Shown: positions 14,323-19,982 of the stretch, in pieces
Layout of the letters: each line of letters starts with the position of its first letter
Position numbering within the stretch: the first letter of the stretch is position 1
IMG/VR virus record: IMGVR_UViG_3300044681_000506
Coordinates: 1 to 23,991 of that record
Length of the DNA: 23,991 nucleotides
Origin: a virus
Strand: one strand, 5' to 3'
The notes under the pieces: model-generated
Seen by the model: only the letters and a program-made list of their open reading frames with translations
Told to the model about the DNA's origin: nothing
Databases searched by the model: none
Translations under genes and position numbers: made by a program

Positions 14323-16782
14323 TTAGGCTGTTTTCCAGTCGTTCGAACTGTTGTCTGCTTCCGCGCGGCGCGCGAACGCCCGGCGCCATTTGTCTGTCGG
14401 CGTGGCCTCAACCCGAGGTGCCCTGCCGCCCACCATTTTGTCCACCATGCGCCCAATGAGTCCGAGCGCGTCCACCTGGTCGTCGTGCCGCCCGGCCGGG
14501 AACGTGAGCAATTCGCCCATGAGATCCGCGACCCACGGCGCGTTGTGGGGGAGATAGACCTTCCCCATCGCGGCGCGAGCCTGGAATGACCGCGCCCGCG
14601 TTGGCTTGTCTGCCACGCTCGTCATCTGCTCTTGTGCGCAGTAGACGCGGCGCTCGCGCATGCGGCGGTCGATAAACGGGCCAAGGCTTTTGATGATCTG
14701 CCCCGACTCTTGCGCCCACATCAGCGGCTTCCAGCGGGCAATCAGATCGATGTAGGCGTCTACCCAATGGTGCGTTTCCGCCTGGGACCGCCACACGTCG
14801 ATGATGAATATGTTGTCGTCTGGATCGACCCCGGCGACGACGTGCACCGTGTAGTCTCCCCCTTTAGCCGTCACCGCGTAGTCGCTAGCCCCGTAGGTGC
14901 GGAGGTTCGTTGGCATCGCGTCGTAGAACCGGAACCATTCGCGCTTGAAGTAGGCGCCCTCGTCTGGCGTCGGCCGCTGCTGGTACAGCGCGGACCAATC
15001 GCGGATTGGAAGAACCTTGCGGTATCGCTCCAGCGTTTCAATCGGGTAGAACTCAGGCCAAAGCGCTTCGCCGTTGTCGTTGATGGCGGGAAGCTCCAGC
15101 TTCTCCCACTTGTCGCCGCCGCGCTCTTCTTCCGCGATAAGGCGCCCGGACAGGTCGTCGGCGTGCCATCGTGTCTGGATCAGTATCACGCGCCCGCCCG
15201 GCGCCAGCCGCGTGTAGGCCGTTGACGTGTACCAGTCCCAAACCTTTTGGCGCTGGAGCTCGCTGTCCGCTTCCTCGCGATCCTTCAGCGGATCGTCGAT
15301 CAACAGGCAGTTGTGGACCAATACGCCGTTGGCGAAAAGGTTGTGGTTCCCTTCTACTTGGATGTCATAGACAACGGTTTCTTGGCGTACTCGCTCAACC
15401 AAGGCCACAACGTCACGGACGGCTTTGAATCCTTCGCCCCGTGCCACTTCCGATGGCATGGGGAACACAATGTTACTAGGTTCGATGCTGCGTTGTTCAT
15501 TGGCCAGTTGTCGATGTGATGCACTTCGAGACGCTTCCCGGATGCCGAACACACGACGCAAGCGTGGCCATCCCGCTCCAGGATAAGGGGACGCACAATC
15601 CTGAACGCTTTCGCTGAATGAGGCTGCTCCCGCAAAGGCGTAGCCCCATGCTTCCACTTGGGGTTCCCCTTTGCCGACATTCGCCGCGAATGCGCACGTT
15701 CGGCGCACGCCTTGCTGCAATACGTGGCGTGCTTTCCTGCCGATTTCCCGCGCCAAGCCGCCAGAAACTCGTTGTTGCACATGGGGCATGACTTCAAGAC
15801 CGGAGGATAAACTGCGGCCCTGCCCTTTGGTTTCGGCCTGCACGGCGGGCAATATACGCGCCCGCGCTTTGCCACCGGCCCACCACACGCCTTGCACGCC
15901 GATCTGTTTTTGATCGCGTGGTGCGCTTCCGAGCACTCTTTGCTGCAATAAGCGTCTACGTGCCCGCGCTCGATACTCTTGCGGTATTGGTAACCCGGCC
16001 GCGTGTACGTCTTCTCGCAGCGCGCACACGATAATATCACCGGGGGCAACATGATCCGCTGGGACGTATCGTCCGCCAACGTAGACAGGATGGTTTCCCG
16101 TAACTTCAACCACTCGTCCGGACTGAGTGGTGATCCTGTAAAGCCCATCCGCCGTGCGGCTTGCGACAGCTTGCAGGCTTTTATATTCAAGTCTCCCATT
16201 TGCCTCCGAGTAAGACAGGATTTTGCAGTCTTTAATATACTGCAATTCGTCTACTCGAACATCTCCGAAGTTTGTTGCGACCAGCGTCCAAGGCGCGAGG
16301 CAATCCGCGCCACGGCCAGTGATCGCCGTCCCGACACCTGCTGCGACGTAACCACCGCCCTCCGCTGTATTCCAGCGGTTTGCGGCCCGGCTGTCTTCCG
16401 CAAGCTCAGTCTTGAAAATGGCCTTGTATTCTTCGGCAGCGATGATGTTGCGCACCTGCCTGCCGAAGTCGGTCGCGAGATCGCTGTTGTAGCTCGCGGC
16501 GATGATGCTCTTGCCCGGATGCCGCCCGAGGAACCACGCCGGGAACCGCCTTGACGCCAACTCCGATTTCCCATGGCGTGGCGGCATGTTGATCATGAGG
16601 CGGTCAATTTCACCGCGCTCGATGGCTTCCAGCTTTTCAGCAATCGCCTTGTGATGCGCGGCTGGGACGTACCAATCGCACGTCGCTTCAGTGAACCGGA
16701 CCAGACTCTCCTGCGCCCGCTTCCGCTCCAGCAGTTCCCTCAGCACCTCCCTCTTCTGCAAGGATGGCTTCAAGCTCTGCAA
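14323..16782 (-). CDS. terL: Terminase large subunit interrupted by an intein
   Basis: The 819-codon frame begins with TTG at 16782, with AAGGA eight bases upstream; a GTG at 16746 is an alternative. It overlaps terS by 95 bases. Residues 1-160 form the N-terminal ATPase half, with Walker A PPRHGKSE at 67-74 and the adenine/coupling region to GTAITGRGAD. Residues 161-491 are an intein. The ATPase resumes with C492 and Walker B LLIDDP at 493-498, followed by the motor and the C-terminal nuclease (YGASDYAVTAKGGDY, QESGQ, HDDQVDALG). Removal of the intein leaves 488 residues, the usual TerL size. The protein translocates and cuts DNA into the procapsid. Splicing is presumably required for packaging, because the intein splits the ATP site. 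Confidence 0.93.
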   Translation of the reverse strand: MQSLKPSLQKREVLRELLERKRAQESLVRFTEATCDWYVPAAHHKAIAEKLEAIERGEIDRLMINMPPRHGKSELASRRFPAWFLGRHPGKSIIAASYNSDLATDFGRQVRNIIAAEEYKAIFKTELAEDSRAANRWNTAEGGGYVAAGVGTAITGRGADCLAPWTLVATNFGDVRVDELQYIKDCKILSYSEANGRLEYKSLQAVASRTADGLYRITTQSGRVVEVTGNHPVYVGGRYVPADHVAPGDIIVCALREDVHAAGLPIPQEYRARARRRLLQQRVLGSAPRDQKQIGVQGVWWAGGKARARILPAVQAETKGQGRSLSSGLEVMPHVQQRVSGGLAREIGRKARHVLQQGVRRTCAFAANVGKGEPQVEAWGYAFAGAASFSESVQDCASPYPGAGWPRLRRVFGIREASRSASHRQLANEQRSIEPSNIVFPMPSEVARGEGFKAVRDVVALVERVRQETVVYDIQVEGNHNLFANGVLVHNCLLIDDPLKDREEADSELQRQKVWDWYTSTAYTRLAPGGRVILIQTRWHADDLSGRLIAEEERGGDKWEKLELPAINDNGEALWPEFYPIETLERYRKVLPIRDWSALYQQRPTPDEGAYFKREWFRFYDAMPTNLRTYGASDYAVTAKGGDYTVHVVAGVDPDDNIFIIDVWRSQAETHHWVDAYIDLIARWKPLMWAQESGQIIKSLGPFIDRRMRERRVYCAQEQMTSVADKPTRARSFQARAAMGKVYLPHNAPWVADLMGELLTFPAGRHDDQVDALGLIGRMVDKMVGGRAPRVEATPTDKWRRAFARRAEADNSSNDWKTA
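15354..16199 (-). CDS. HNH homing endonuclease nested out of frame in the intein
   Basis: The 281-aa frame is +1 to terL. ATG 16199 (MGDLNIKACKLSQAARR) has GGAGG three bases upstream; ATG 16052 (MLPPVILSCARC) is an alternative start that begins where the Hint N-part ends. The protein has three zinc-ribbon-like modules: C58/C61 with C85/C89, C102/C105 with C117/C120, and C138/C141 with C161/C165. A GNPKWKHG linker follows, then a typical HNH domain: ERDGHACVVC, LEVHHIDN (H228), N240 and LCSPCHRKWH (H249, H253), with C214/C217 and C245/C248 as zinc ligands. The HNH core ends level with terL-frame residue 447, just before the C-terminal Hint half. It would be expected to cut intein-less terL, allowing homing. 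Independent translation is supported by the GGAGG; a +1 frameshift from terL is an alternative. Confidence 0.88.
   Translation of the reverse strand: MGDLNIKACKLSQAARRMGFTGSPLSPDEWLKLRETILSTLADDTSQRIMLPPVILSCARCEKTYTRPGYQYRKSIERGHVDAYCSKECSEAHHAIKNRSACKACGGPVAKRGRVYCPPCRPKPKGRAAVYPPVLKSCPMCNNEFLAAWRGKSAGKHATYCSKACAERAHSRRMSAKGNPKWKHGATPLREQPHSAKAFRIVRPLILERDGHACVVCSASGKRLEVHHIDNWPMNNAASNLVTLCSPCHRKWHGAKDSKPSVTLWPWLSEYAKKPLSMTSK
16203..16207 (-). promoter_or_regulatory. Shine-Dalgarno of the nested HNH gene
   Basis: On the minus strand CGGAGGCAAATG gives a perfect GGAGG with 3 bases to the ATG at 16199. The spacing is shorter than ideal. The site lies inside intein coding sequence, where it encodes part of YSEANG. 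It supports separate initiation of the endonuclease. Confidence 0.5.
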
Positions 16783-17053
16783 TCGAGTAATCCTTCAACT
16801 GGCGCTTGTCCTGCACTTCGACCTTTGCCGATGCGAGACGTGGGTGAACGTAGGGCGCGGCCTGGACGGCGTGTTGGACGGCTTCCGTGACCTTGCCCGC
16901 GTCCCATGCGGAGCGCATTGCGGTGAGCATGACTTCGAGCGGCGTGATGCCCTTCGAGGCGCACCGCATGAGCATTTCTTGACGTAGCTGTGTGGCCTTG
17001 CTCTGGGAGCCTTTCTTGCGCCCGGAACCTGGTCTGTAACCCCCGCGAGACAC
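16688..17053 (-). CDS. terS: Putative terminase small subunit
   Basis: The 121-aa frame starts with GTG at 17053; GAGG lies eight bases upstream. The N-terminus (SRGGYRPGSGRKKGSQSK) is a basic Gly/Arg/Lys segment of the type found at the start of phage small terminase or packaging-recognition proteins. The middle is helical (ITPLEVMLTAMRSAWDAG, VTEAVQHAVQAAPYVHPRLA), and the C-terminus is Ala/Gly/Glu-rich and probably disordered. It lies directly before terL and overlaps it, the usual order. It would bind DNA and recruit TerL; function rests on context plus the N-terminal motif. Confidence 0.75.
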   Translation of the reverse strand: MSRGGYRPGSGRKKGSQSKATQLRQEMLMRCASKGITPLEVMLTAMRSAWDAGKVTEAVQHAVQAAPYVHPRLASAKVEVQDKRQLKDYSIAELEAILAEEGGAEGTAGAEAGAGESGPVH

Positions 17054-17070
17054 TTTGATTTCCTCTTGAT

Positions 17071-17098
17071 ATTAGACCCTACGCGACAACCAAATCAA
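17071..17098 (-). promoter_or_regulatory. Putative promoter for the packaging/head operon
   Basis: On the minus strand TTGATT (17098-17093) and TCTAAT (17076-17071) are separated by 16 bases and lie about 20 bases before the terS start. TCTAAT matches the -10 consensus at five of six positions; the -35 matches at four of six. This is the only sizeable gap upstream of the late genes, but no experimental support exists. Confidence 0.35.
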
Positions 17099-17143
17099 AG
17101 ACGTGTGTTTTTTCAATGGCTTGGCGTGAGTAGTCCGATCTGT

Positions 17144-17377
17144 CTACTTGGACGCCTTGTTTTTGGTCCCCTGCGTGCCCTTCCAAATCTCGAACTTGGC
17201 GCGCACGTCTGCGATTTCTTGTTCTGTCGGATCGCCCCGGAGCCCGAGGAAATAGGCCCCCTGGGTTCCGTCCTTTGTCTCTAGGATGATCTGGGCAATG
17301 TAGCCCTTGCCGTCCATCCGGGGGAACACGTCTACGTTTTGGAGCCCGATGCGGTCGGCTATCTCTTCTTCAGTCAT
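17144..17377 (-). CDS. Small phage protein, paralogue of the upstream gene
   Basis: I choose ATG 17377 (MTEEEIADRIGLQNVDVFPR, 77 aa), which overlaps the stop of the preceding gene by a few bases. It aligns without gaps to the product of 17370-17603 over 67 residues, with about 21 identities including EEI..IGL, DG.GY, PT.Q, RA.F and W. No catalytic motif is visible. The pair is an evident tandem duplication. The product may be a small alpha/beta accessory protein; function unknown. Confidence 0.65.
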   Translation of the reverse strand: MTEEEIADRIGLQNVDVFPRMDGKGYIAQIILETKDGTQGAYFLGLRGDPTEQEIADVRAKFEIWKGTQGTKNKASK

Positions 17378-17603
17378 TCGGCCTGCTTTGTTCCGCAACC
17401 TCGTTCGCCCACCGAAGGAATTGTGCCCTCAATTGTTCGAGGTCTTGGCGGGTCGGGTTAAGCGGGCACCGGACCACGTGCGCGTACTCCTTGCCGTTCG
17501 TCGCTTGCATCACGTCGACGAGGGCGTAGCCCGTGCCGTCTTTGAGTGTCTCCACTTTGAGGCGTTCTAGGCCGATCCCGGCTTTGATCTCTTCCGGCGT
17601 CAC
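17370..17603 (-). CDS. Small phage protein, tandem paralogue
   Basis: GTG 17603 overlaps the stop of the membrane-protein gene as GTGA, giving 77 residues (VTPEEIKAGIGLERLKVETL). Translation upstream in this frame is an Arg-rich shadow of that membrane-protein gene, so the long ORF start is rejected. It is a gapless paralogue of the next gene. No recognised domain; both precede the terS promoter region. Confidence 0.65.
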   Translation of the reverse strand: MTPEEIKAGIGLERLKVETLKDGTGYALVDVMQATNGKEYAHVVRCPLNPTRQDLEQLRAQFLRWANEVAEQSRPND

Positions 17604-18565
17604 GCGGCGATGGCCTTTACGTCGGGGCGGTCTGCCCACCGCTTGAGGGCTTCGATGGTGGCCGTGTCGCGCAAGGTGACGATAGACGGGGCGAGCGGCT
17701 GTTCTGCTTTGGCCTCGATCTGGGGCACCAGTGCGTCTGGCGTGCCCGGACGGCGGCGCCACGAGCGGAACCCGAGCCAATTGAACACGGCACCAAGGCT
17801 CGTGCTCAGCAGTGCGAGATAGGCGCCGATGCCGATGTTGGCCCATGCGATAGCCGATGCTGTCGGCGCGAGCGACCCAGTCGCCGCCGTGGCAAACAGC
17901 ATGGACTGATTGACGGCGATGCTGTCGCCCTTCTCGGTGCCTGCTGATTTCTCACGGAGCGCGACCAAAACCTTTTTCGTCGCGGCGATCTGCTTGCGGA
18001 GGTCGGCGGACTCTTCGGCAATGGCGATCTTGGCCTTAATGTCCATGCACTTGGGGCCGCACCCGCCACGCTTGGACTCGGCTTCGGCCTGGGCGCGAAG
18101 GGCATCAGCCGTGACGCTGGCAGTCCAGGCGTTCGACTTCTCGAGCTCAGCTAGCCGGGCTTCCCACATGGCGATGGAGCGCTTGTTCTCGGCTACGCTA
18201 TCGCGGGCGTCGTCATAACGGGCGGTCTGAATGCTGGCTTGTTCGACATTGTGGGCGCGGTGCGATGTGCTGAACGCAACGTGGCTGGCGTATTCCCCGC
18301 ACGCGGCCATCACGAACACAAGGCCAAGCGCTGCGGCAACGGTACGTTCCCCGGCGGCCCAAGCGGCATCGACAAAGGACAGGAGGATCGCCACCGCGAC
18401 CGTGAGCCCAGCCAACAGCGCAGCGAGCACGATGCACGCGAACGTGCTGTCGCCGCCGAATTTCCAGCCCGCTGCGGCGCTCATCGCGGCTGCGAGAACG
18501 GTAAACACACCTCCGAGGCCACGTGCGGCTTTCTGGAGATCCTCAATGGTTTTGATGCCGTGCAT
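17600..18565 (-). CDS. Membrane protein with coiled coil, unknown function
   Basis: I start at ATG 18565 (MHGIKTIEDLQKAARGLGG, 321 aa), preceded by AGAGG; the 133 codons before it look non-coding and cross a terminator. Three or four hydrophobic spans lie in residues 18-105 (VFTVLAAAMSAAAGW, IVLAALLAGLTVAVAILLSF, TVAAALGLVFVMAACGEYA). A charged coiled coil follows (RDSVAENKRSIAMWEARLAE), with a Cys pair in RGGCGPKCMD, then another hydrophobic stretch (IGIGAYLALLSTSLGAVF). The tail is basic and soluble. It is not clearly a holin, being too long and with a large extramembrane coil. Location between a terminator and the late genes is compatible with a membrane-acting accessory such as an exclusion or lysis-timing factor, but this is speculation. 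Confidence 0.6.
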   Translation of the reverse strand: MHGIKTIEDLQKAARGLGGVFTVLAAAMSAAAGWKFGGDSTFACIVLAALLAGLTVAVAILLSFVDAAWAAGERTVAAALGLVFVMAACGEYASHVAFSTSHRAHNVEQASIQTARYDDARDSVAENKRSIAMWEARLAELEKSNAWTASVTADALRAQAEAESKRGGCGPKCMDIKAKIAIAEESADLRKQIAATKKVLVALREKSAGTEKGDSIAVNQSMLFATAATGSLAPTASAIAWANIGIGAYLALLSTSLGAVFNWLGFRSWRRRPGTPDALVPQIEAKAEQPLAPSIVTLRDTATIEALKRWADRPDVKAIAA

Positions 18566-18601
18566 GGCGCGGAGCCTCTGATCAACGCGCACAAACGCGA
18601 A

Positions 18602-18628
18602 AAGGCGGCGCTCTGGTGAGGCCGCCTT
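18602..18628 (-). terminator. Putative rho-independent terminator
   Basis: aaggcggc (18602-18609) and gccgcctt (18621-18628) form a perfect 8-bp stem with an 11-base loop. On the minus strand the second arm is followed by TT, giving CCTTTTCG. It lies between the 167-aa gene and the membrane-protein gene, so it could separate early from later transcription. Confidence 0.45.
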
Positions 18629-18683
18629 GACGCAACTATTTGATGCTATGTTTTTGCCGCAATTCGCGGTTCCCGTCAAGGGG

Positions 18684-19187
18684 CTAGCGTTCTGGTGGTC
18701 GCAGGATGCCGTAATAGACGGCCAAATCTCCGAGAATGTGCCGCAGGCGGGCTTGAGCGCGATGCAAGGCGTTTGCCTTTTTGCCGCCCCCACCGAGATC
18801 GTAAAGCGGCACTCCCTCAATGAATTGCCCAATCCATTCAGCATTTCCGCGCCCGATGAAATGAGTGGCCTCCTTGTGGAGCATGTACCAGTCGATTGAG
18901 CGGGCCGCGTCGTCGTCATTCGCGAGTTGGCCGGCCGGTGTACCTTCCGCGATGCGGGAGCCATAGCTCCCGGTCACGGTGACGCGCGTTGCCATCTCGC
19001 GATGCCGCTCGAATTTAAGCCCTGCTGCGGCTTCTTCCGCGTCAATGCGCCCGGCAGTGAATGACGCCTCGAAACGGGACACCTGCCGTGCTGGCTTGAC
19101 CGTGCCGGCCCTCTTGTCGTGGTGCAGCGGCTCCCACGTGTCTCCAGCGTGGCGGGCTCGTTCGAGTGTTGGCGCGATGTGTTCCAT
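18684..19187 (-). CDS. Unknown phage protein, possible late regulator
   Basis: The 167-aa frame begins at ATG 19187 (MEHIAPTLERARHAGDTWEP). It is helical and charged, with SRFEASFTAGRIDAEEAAAG, LKFERHREMATRV, DWYMLHKEATHFIGRG and a C-terminal ALHRAQARLRHILGDLAVYY helix. The layout, with a helix, an AAGLxFxR segment, a low-complexity middle and a C-terminal LR..L..LA..YG helix, resembles small phage or plasmid DNA-binding proteins of alphaproteobacteria, including DUF6456-type. I see no definite HTH. The terminator-like hairpin directly downstream fits an operon boundary. Confidence 0.45.
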   Translation of the reverse strand: MEHIAPTLERARHAGDTWEPLHHDKRAGTVKPARQVSRFEASFTAGRIDAEEAAAGLKFERHREMATRVTVTGSYGSRIAEGTPAGQLANDDDAARSIDWYMLHKEATHFIGRGNAEWIGQFIEGVPLYDLGGGGKKANALHRAQARLRHILGDLAVYYGILRPPER

Positions 19188-19225
19188 GTGTGCTCATGAG
19201 TTGTGACGCGCGCACTGGTTGTCTG

Positions 19226-19339
19226 TCAGCTACGTGCGGCCCTGATGGCGACCGCGATAAGGACGATGCAGATAGCGAGCCCGATGACGACGGCTAGGCC
19301 ACCGAGCATGGCTGCAAATACCGTCTCACCGTGGATCAT
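19226..19339 (-). CDS. Micro-ORF: single-span membrane peptide (37 aa)
   Basis: ATG 19339 overlaps the upstream stop as ATGA. The peptide is MIHGETVFAAMLGGLAVVIG, then LAICIVLIAVAIRAARS. It is one long hydrophobic helix with a short N-terminus and a basic C-terminal end (RAARS), the layout of a small inner-membrane peptide. Tight coupling to the preceding micro-ORF supports it being real. It could be a small accessory to lysis or host-membrane functions, but nothing shows which. Confidence 0.55.
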   Translation of the reverse strand: MIHGETVFAAMLGGLAVVIGLAICIVLIAVAIRAARS

Positions 19340-19512
19340 GCGGCGACCTCGCGGCTCACGGCACGGACACGCTTGCGTTCAGGGAGCGGCGGCGCCTTGT
19401 CCGTACTGCACAGCGCGATTACGTCTGTGCAGTGCATCATCATCCCTGTTTTGCCCGACGCAATGCACCCCTCTGCGTACTCCTTGATGGCCTTGCGCTT
19501 TGCTTCATCCAT
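19336..19512 (-). CDS. Small cysteine-containing protein (58 aa), unknown
   Basis: ATG 19512 has GAGAGG seven bases upstream; the product begins MDEAKRKAIKEYAEGCIASG and ends KRVRAVSREVAA. It has three cysteines (16, 28 and 35) and a basic C-terminal tail. Its start lies within the 3' part of the 62-aa frame at 19440-19628 and its stop overlaps the next ATG. No family recognised. Confidence 0.5.
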   Translation of the reverse strand: MDEAKRKAIKEYAEGCIASGKTGMMMHCTDVIALCSTDKAPPLPERKRVRAVSREVAA

Positions 19513-19628
19513 TTTTCCGCCTCTCGTTTTGCTTGCCCGTGGATGCGTTTGCGTTTCGATGCGTCCAGGCGGTGCACTTTCTCGACCTTGCCGCCTTTCA
19601 CGCGATAGCCGTCAATCCTTGCAGCCAT
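19440..19628 (-). CDS. Small basic protein (62 aa), unknown
   Basis: ATG 19628 gives MAARIDGYRVKGGKVEKVHR and a very basic C-terminal half (KRKRIHGQAKREAEKWMKQS). The N-terminal RIDGYRVKGGKV motif resembles the beginning of small basic phage proteins seen in accessory regions. It overlaps the following 58-aa frame by 73 bases in another frame, so one of the two could be shorter than drawn. Its ATG lies within the end of the upstream 39-aa frame. Confidence 0.4.
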   Translation of the reverse strand: MAARIDGYRVKGGKVEKVHRLDASKRKRIHGQAKREAEKWMKQSARPSRSTQRGALRRAKQG

Positions 19629-19731
19629 CGTCGGCGTCCCTCATGCGGGCTCCCCACCATGCGCCGGCAAGAAAGCCAACGTTGAGGGCCAGCACAATCA
19701 TCCCGATTGCAATTGCAAACCCTGTGCTCAT
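19612..19731 (-). CDS. Micro-ORF: single-span membrane peptide (39 aa)
   Basis: ATG 19731 overlaps the stop of the GapR-like gene as ATGA. The peptide begins MSTGFAIAIGMIVLALNVGF, then LAGAWWGARMRDADDGCKD. A single hydrophobic span of about 20 residues is followed by a charged tail, which predicts a small membrane protein. It has no recognised family. With the 37-aa peptide it makes two unrelated one-span peptides in this small region. Confidence 0.55.
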   Translation of the reverse strand: MSTGFAIAIGMIVLALNVGFLAGAWWGARMRDADDGCKD

Positions 19732-19982
19732 TCTGCTGCCTCCAATTCGAGCCCTTTGCGCTTGCGAATGCCGACTTCGGCGCGGAACATGTCCAATTGG
19801 TCTTCGTCGTCGTAGAGCTTCGCGAGTTTCCCCGCGTCGGTGATCAGCTCTTTCGCGACTTTGCGGAGCGCCCGGACATTCACCCCGGCGTCTTTCGCGG
19901 CCTCGATTATCGCGCCGGCTTCGATGCGCAAATCCTCCATGCGCATCATAACATCGCTGAGTTGTTCGGCATACTGTTTCAC
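19728..19982 (-). CDS. GapR-like (DUF2312-type) DNA-associated protein, putative
   Basis: I choose GTG 19982 (VKQYAEQLSDVMMRMEDL, 84 aa). It overlaps the upstream TGA (ACGTGA) and has GGAGA upstream, in preference to a TTG 11 codons earlier. The middle contains EDLRIEAGAIIEAAKDAG then VNVRALRKVAKELI. This helix-loop-helix with the ALRK signature recalls GapR/DUF2312 proteins of alphaproteobacteria, which bind AT-rich overtwisted DNA as coiled-coil dimers. The C-terminus (LDMFRAEVGIRKRKGLEL) is charged. If the match is right, it may aid replication or transcription of phage DNA. The similarity is moderate. Confidence 0.55.
   Translation of the reverse strand: MKQYAEQLSDVMMRMEDLRIEAGAIIEAAKDAGVNVRALRKVAKELITDAGKLAKLYDDEDQLDMFRAEVGIRKRKGLELEAAE

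Larger units (their letters stand above)
15310..16302 (-). other. Intein in TerL (Hint splicing domain, 331 residues)
   Basis: The first residue is Cys161, opening block A with CLAPWTLVATNFGDVRVDEL. Block B is VEVTGNHPVYV, with the TxxH pair T228 and H231. Block F/G is VYDIQVEGNHNLFANGVLVH, ending in the catalytic His490-Asn491, followed by +1 Cys492. Both halves of the splicing domain (about 161-253 and 451-491) are well formed, together about 135 residues, the size of a mini-intein. The middle, about residues 255-450, is open but Arg/Gln/Ala-rich, with no LAGLIDADG, HNH or other endonuclease motif in this frame. That middle coincides with the HNH gene in the +1 frame. The insertion point directly before Walker B is a conserved site, as expected for homing. 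Confidence 0.92.

Noticed and set aside
15310-16302. Group I intron in terL
   Set aside because: The terL frame is open throughout and has Hint blocks A, B, F and G with Cys1 and His-Asn+Cys at the junctions, so protein splicing explains the insertion.
16003-16554. Plus-strand 183-residue frame across the intein start
   Set aside because: Antisense shadow of terL, the Hint N-half and part of the HNH frame, without recognisable motifs.
17604-17846. Long N-terminal extension of the 77-aa paralogue
   Set aside because: Arg/His-rich shadow of the membrane-protein gene; the GTGA overlap at 17603 gives a start that matches the length of its paralogue.
18566-18964. 133-codon N-terminal extension of the membrane protein
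   Set aside because: It crosses a terminator-like hairpin, overlaps the 167-aa gene, and has no protein-like pattern; the ATG at 18565 with AGAGG is better.
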